Of a stretch of DNA of 64,000 bases, positions 60,395-64,000 are shown piece after piece (the first letter of the stretch is position 1; each line of letters begins with the position of its first letter). Under the pieces are notes generated by a model. The model ran no database searches. It worked only from the letters and a program-made list of their open reading frames with translations, and was not told the origin of the DNA. The DNA comes from Chitinophaga rupis (GTDB taxonomy: Bacteria; Bacteroidota; Bacteroidia; Chitinophagales; Chitinophagaceae), in the NCBI RefSeq assembly GCF_900109685.1, contig NZ_FOBB01000008.1, positions 124,001 through 188,000 of the forward strand, read 5' to 3'. The translations under genes were made by a program, and so were the position numbers.

Positions 60395-61984
60395 TTATGC
60401 CGGGGAAAGGCTCCGTGATCTTAAATAAACTACGGTCCTGTTCAGGTATGGGAAAAGGGCAATGAGCAACAGTGTGCCCACAATGAGCCAGCACATAAGC
60501 TCATAGTAATCCATTGCAAACCGCAGCTGTCCCTGCCCGTTAATGCCATTCACCAATAATTTGTGGGAAGCTTTTGCCGCCTGGCCCGGCAACATTCCTT
60601 TTGCCATCAAATGCCCGGATTGCGTGTGAAAGGTTTGCCGTACCACCGGATCAATTTTAGTCAGATGATCCTGGAACGCATTGTAATGCCGGCTCCTTTC
60701 AAAGAGTTCAAAATAATTGATGATACCAATACTAACGCAAAAGCCCAGGTAACGTATGGCAAGGCAAATGGCCGAAGCGGAGGCGCCTAATGATACCGGC
60801 ACGGAAGAAATGGAGTAAACAATCGTGGGTACCATGATCATTCCTACACCAAGACCCTGGATAAATAATGGGATAAGATAATTGTGCTCATCGGCCTGCA
60901 CATCAAAAAGAAAGAACATGCTTAAATGAAATGCCAGCAGCAATAAGAATCCCGGCAGCCATACATAACGTATCCGCTTTTGCTGAAGGATCATACAGCA
61001 GGCTATCACCACGCCTGCAACCAGGCCCGCAAGGTTCAGCAGGTTGATATAAGAAACATGCATGGGATCAAAGCGCAGTACTGTTGCAAAGAAACTATTG
61101 GTGATGCCGGAAGCAAAACGGCAGATATACATTACAAACAGTACCAGCAGCCCTATTCTGAAATTGCGGAACCGGAGTGTGCGCAGATCAATATAGGGGC
61201 GTTTCATGGCTTTTTGCCGCAGTATATATATAGCTGCCAGCCCGGCAATAGCTATAACGCTGTACCTTATACGGCGATCTTCCAGCCAGTAATATTCCTG
61301 CCCATAGATCATAATATAACCGCACAGGCAAAGCATAATGCTGTACAGGGTAAAGCTTTGCCAGTCCAGCTTATACAATGGGAACCGCACATTTAACCGC
61401 ACATTGTTCATGGTGAGCAGTAACAGGATCAGGCAGGGGAGGTAAGAGAACAGCGCACCTTTATAAACAATATTGAAATTATAGGCGTCAATCAGGTCGG
61501 CGGTTACAAAATTGTTGAACGGCATGGCGCATAGCAGCAATCCGAAGAACACGGAAAAGCTCACCTCTCTTGCCCGTTCGCTGTGCAGGCGGGTAAACAT
61601 CAGGGTCAGGGAAAGGTTCACCGTACTGGAGAACAGCATTCCCTGGATAAAACGCACCGGGAACAGGATATACAGCTCATGGGTATGATAGCATACAAAG
61701 CTGGTGAGTATTTGCAGAAAGGTGAACAGGATAAAATACTCCCGGGTGGCCAGGTAGCTAAAGAAGCGGCGTTCCAGGCTATAAAAGCCCACATAGCCCG
61801 CATAAAAAAGCGCTACGGCAAATTGTATATCAGCAGGCTCGCTGCCATAATAGCCTGCTGCTGCATTGATATTGGCCAGGGGCAGAAAGAACAGCACTAT
61901 GCTGGGCAGCATCACCAGGAACAAAATGATCTTTATAAGCCATTCGGGCGCCCAGCCCCGGAATATAGGAACAGCGCTATTCAT
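60395..61984 (-). CDS. MFS drug efflux transporter, DHA2/EmrB-like
   Basis: The ATG at 61984, overlapping the HlyD gene by 8 bases, gives a 529-residue protein with about 14 hydrophobic helices and the large periplasmic loop before the last helix (YNAFQDHLTKIDP to GQGQLRFAMDYY) seen in the EmrB/FarB group. Helix 1 is WLIKIILFLVMLPSIVLFFL. It should form a tripartite proton-driven exporter with the HlyD and TolC proteins encoded just upstream in the same transcript. The substrate is unknown. The longer frame starting at 62011 lies inside hlyD and is unlikely. Confidence 0.85.
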   Translation of the reverse strand: MNSAVPIFRGWAPEWLIKIILFLVMLPSIVLFFLPLANINAAAGYYGSEPADIQFAVALFYAGYVGFYSLERRFFSYLATREYFILFTFLQILTSFVCYHTHELYILFPVRFIQGMLFSSTVNLSLTLMFTRLHSERAREVSFSVFFGLLLCAMPFNNFVTADLIDAYNFNIVYKGALFSYLPCLILLLLTMNNVRLNVRFPLYKLDWQSFTLYSIMLCLCGYIMIYGQEYYWLEDRRIRYSVIAIAGLAAIYILRQKAMKRPYIDLRTLRFRNFRIGLLVLFVMYICRFASGITNSFFATVLRFDPMHVSYINLLNLAGLVAGVVIACCMILQQKRIRYVWLPGFLLLLAFHLSMFFLFDVQADEHNYLIPLFIQGLGVGMIMVPTIVYSISSVPVSLGASASAICLAIRYLGFCVSIGIINYFELFERSRHYNAFQDHLTKIDPVVRQTFHTQSGHLMAKGMLPGQAAKASHKLLVNGINGQGQLRFAMDYYELMCWLIVGTLLLIALFPYLNRTVVYLRSRSLSPA

Positions 61985-63041
61985 GATGCTGGTCTTTGGG
62001 CGTATATACATTCACGTTCATGCCGGCTTTCAGCATAGCTATATCCTTCCGGTTGCCATCGATCCGGATGCGCACCGGTACACGCTGCACGATCTTAACA
62101 TAGTTGCCGGTAGAGTTATCCGGCGGCAGCAGTGAGAAGCTGGAACCGGTAGCGGGCGACAGTGAAATAATGGTTCCTTTAAATTGCAGGCCGGGGTAAG
62201 CGTCTGCGATCACTTTTACGGAATCGCCTATACGCATATGGCCTACCTGCGTTTCCTTGTAATTGGCTACTACCCATTTATCCGTTTCGTCATTTACAAT
62301 AAAGGCAAGCGTTTCACCTGCATCTATCATTTGCCCGACTTCCACGGTACGCCTTCCCATCCGCCCATTGTAGGATGCGGTGATAACCGTATAGCTTACA
62401 TCCAGCTTGTGCCGGTCCAGCAGGGCTTTTAACCGGGCAATTTCTGCCATCACCACCACTTTTTCCGCTTTAATATCTTCTATACGCGAAGTGGCTACAT
62501 TGTAATTGTCCTGCGCGGTCTGGAAATCACTGGTGTTAACATCCAGTGTTGCCTTCATGTTTTCCAGCTGTTGTTTGGTAGCCGATTCTTCATTATACAG
62601 CTGTTGATAGCGGTCGTAGTCAAGCTGCTGTTTCCAGACCTTTGCCTGGCTGGCCGTGATCTGTGCTTTGGATGCGCTGGCCGTTTTTTCAAGGGTATGG
62701 GACATACTTTCCAGCACCTGCAGCTGCGCTTCAGATTTTTTTATAGAGGCTTCGGTTTGCTGCTGTTGCAGGATATATTCCCGGTTGTCAATGATCAGCA
62801 GCGTATCTCCTTTCTTCACAAGCTGGTTTTCCTCGAATTTTACTGCAACAATAAAACCGCCTGCTCTTGAAATTACCGGGTTAATATATTCCTCTACCTG
62901 CGCGTCATTGGTCTGCTCGTAAGTATAATAGCCCCATATGGTGTAAATGCCCCAAACGGCAAGTGCAATAACAATAATGCCTGCTATCCACCCGGTTATG
63001 ATCGTTATCAGCCGGTCTGTAACGGTATATTTCTTTTTCAT
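61977..63041 (-). CDS. HlyD/EmrA-type membrane fusion protein
   Basis: This 354-residue protein has a single N-terminal membrane helix (about 14-34, IITGWIAGIIVIALAVWGIY), followed by the lipoyl/barrel-sandwich half-motif (NPVISRAGGFIVAVKFEENQ, VKKGDTLLIID), a long coiled coil (about 85-200) and the second half (VITASYNGRMGRRTVEVGQM, DAGETLAFIVND). YKETQVGHMRIGDSVKVIAD and PVRIRIDGNRK are EmrA-like. It bridges the MFS pump and the TolC channel in the periplasm. It starts 5 bp after the TolC stop and overlaps the MFS start. Confidence 0.93.
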   Translation of the reverse strand: MKKKYTVTDRLITIITGWIAGIIVIALAVWGIYTIWGYYTYEQTNDAQVEEYINPVISRAGGFIVAVKFEENQLVKKGDTLLIIDNREYILQQQQTEASIKKSEAQLQVLESMSHTLEKTASASKAQITASQAKVWKQQLDYDRYQQLYNEESATKQQLENMKATLDVNTSDFQTAQDNYNVATSRIEDIKAEKVVVMAEIARLKALLDRHKLDVSYTVITASYNGRMGRRTVEVGQMIDAGETLAFIVNDETDKWVVANYKETQVGHMRIGDSVKVIADAYPGLQFKGTIISLSPATGSSFSLLPPDNSTGNYVKIVQRVPVRIRIDGNRKDIAMLKAGMNVNVYTPKDQHHE

Positions 63042-63046
63042 TGTAT

Positions 63047-64000
63047 TTATAGAACGCCTGTTATGTTTTGGAGTAAATAGTATTTGGTTTGGGCCCTGAT
63101 ACGCGCTGCTGCCAGCTCAAAGCGGGTTTGCAGCACCTGCACATCTGCATCCAGCAGGTCAGTGATCAGCGAGGTTTGATTGAAGTAGGTATTCCTGGTG
63201 ATGCGTGCATTTTCTTCTGCCTGCGCTACGTTCACTTCCGCTACCCCGATCTGCACCAATGCTTCTTTATAGCGCAGCAGCGCTTCTTTTACCTGTTGCC
63301 GTACTTTATCCTCTGTATCCTTATGGGCTTCTTCTTCCTGTTCCAGCTCCAGTTTTGCAGCCCTTACCTTATGCACATTGTGATAGAGTGCGGAAATGGG
63401 AAAGGAAGCTTTTACGCCGGCTATGCCAAGCGAATACCAGTAGGGGTTATAGGGATATAAAAAGATCTGCGGGTTGGCATAGTAAAAATCTCCGTAGGCC
63501 CCGGCTTTCGGACGCGCATTGGCTTTAACCTGTCGCAGGTGTATTTTACTGAGCTCCGTTTGTTGTGCTGAAATATGATAATCGAAAGAATGCTGCAGGG
63601 CTTCTGCCAGGTACTGCTCATAGGAAATGTGCTCATCCTGGTGAGTGTTGAGCTCAGCAGGCAGCAGGGGCCGTTCATCCGGTTCACCCATAATAATATT
63701 AAGCTTTTGACTGGCAATGAGTATATCATTTTCAATAGTTACCAGTGTCATTTTCCGTTTGGAAAGGTCAAGCTCTACCCGCAGCACATCGCTTTTAAGC
63801 ACCGTCCCGTTTTTGTGGAACGAGCGGATCTCTTTAAGCTGTTTTTCCTGGTCGGCAATATCCTCTGTGATCAGGCTCCGGAAAATAAGGGATTGCTGCA
63901 GCTCCAGGTACAGTGCTGCGGTTTTATAATGGATATCTGAAACAGCCTGGTCTTTCCGGATCAGACTGATCTGGTGCAGTGTTTTATCCTCCTCTATTTT
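63047..64000 (-). CDS. TolC-family outer-membrane efflux protein, N-terminus outside the window
   Basis: About 317 codons are present, with the frame open through base 64000, so the start lies beyond the window; the GTG at 63802 is internal. The sequence consists of long amphipathic helices with TolC repeats: YKTAALYLELQQSLIFRS, KNGTVLKSDVLRVELDLSKR, then the second copy with VRQQVKEALLRYKEALVQI, NARITRNTYFNQTSLITDLL and ADVQVLQTRFELAAARI. It is the first of a TolC-HlyD-MFS operon and supplies the outer-membrane channel. Confidence 0.92.
   Translation of the reverse strand, partial: KIEEDKTLHQISLIRKDQAVSDIHYKTAALYLELQQSLIFRSLITEDIADQEKQLKEIRSFHKNGTVLKSDVLRVELDLSKRKMTLVTIENDILIASQKLNIIMGEPDERPLLPAELNTHQDEHISYEQYLAEALQHSFDYHISAQQTELSKIHLRQVKANARPKAGAYGDFYYANPQIFLYPYNPYWYSLGIAGVKASFPISALYHNVHKVRAAKLELEQEEEAHKDTEDKVRQQVKEALLRYKEALVQIGVAEVNVAQAEENARITRNTYFNQTSLITDLLDADVQVLQTRFELAAARIRAQTKYYLLQNITGVL

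Noticed and set aside
1-64000. CRISPR array, insertion sequences, prophage, tRNA or rRNA genes
   Set aside because: I looked for spaced identical repeats, transposase or integrase motifs, phage packaging genes and tRNA-like cloverleaf ends, and found none.

Overview
The window is typical of a Bacteroidota chromosome, most likely Chitinophagaceae (Chitinophaga-like). It carries three SusC-type TonB-dependent receptors and three SusD lipoproteins, a hybrid two-component (HTCS) regulator, a type IX secretion C-terminal signal, a DUF5686 protein, a MauE/DUF6520-like pair, and genes without clear Shine-Dalgarno sites. I see no rRNA, tRNA, CRISPR array or insertion sequence. All assignments come from reading motifs; no database search was run.

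Layout. (1) 1-16.7 kb is a polysaccharide utilisation locus (PUL). It holds the end of a GH51 arabinofuranosidase, a GH43 enzyme, an SGNH acetylesterase, an HTCS regulator, SusC/SusD, a GH30 related to endo-beta-1,6-galactanases and a GH35 beta-galactosidase. Together they point to an arabinogalactan-type substrate: surface cleavage by GH30, import by SusCD, and periplasmic removal of arabinose, acetyl groups and galactose. Tandem and direct repeats in front of susC are candidate HTCS sites. (2) 16.9-33.7 kb is a mixed region: a lipoprotein with ChW-like repeats, a MauE-like membrane protein beside a small exported cysteine protein, two large secreted surface proteins, an AraC regulator, a DUF5686 protein, a transglutaminase-like protein, DUF3606, a Tat-signal SDR, a SnoaL-like protein, a DGPF/ECF42 sigma-factor pair, a DJ-1/PfpI pseudogene and DUF899. 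(3) 33.7-59.7 kb is a second PUL, for a mannose-rich glycan: GH2 on the minus strand, then GH92, SGNH hydrolase, CE1-like esterase, SusD, DUF5004, DUF4961, SusC, SusD, SusC, an Lgt paralogue, a DUF4185/DUF5005-like propeller, a second GH92, an apparent GH130 scar, an FHS sugar permease and a LacI regulator. (4) 59.8-64 kb has a DinB-like protein and a TolC-HlyD-MFS drug efflux operon, all on the minus strand.

The most interesting results are structural. Three near-identical palindromes centred on CTAAACCGGTTTAG lie in the promoter regions of the mannose PUL, whose last gene is a LacI repressor; I propose they are its operators. Four degraded gene fragments sit in intergenic gaps: a signal-peptide fragment at 4.0 kb, DJ-1 at 32.4 kb, a signal-peptide fragment at 36.5 kb and a GH130 tail at 57.4 kb. 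This suggests both PULs have been trimmed by deletion. A 21-bp perfect inverted repeat brackets the start codon of the GH30 gene, two adjacent unrelated enzymes share a duplicated signal-peptide segment, and a lipoprotein lipidation enzyme is embedded in the PUL.
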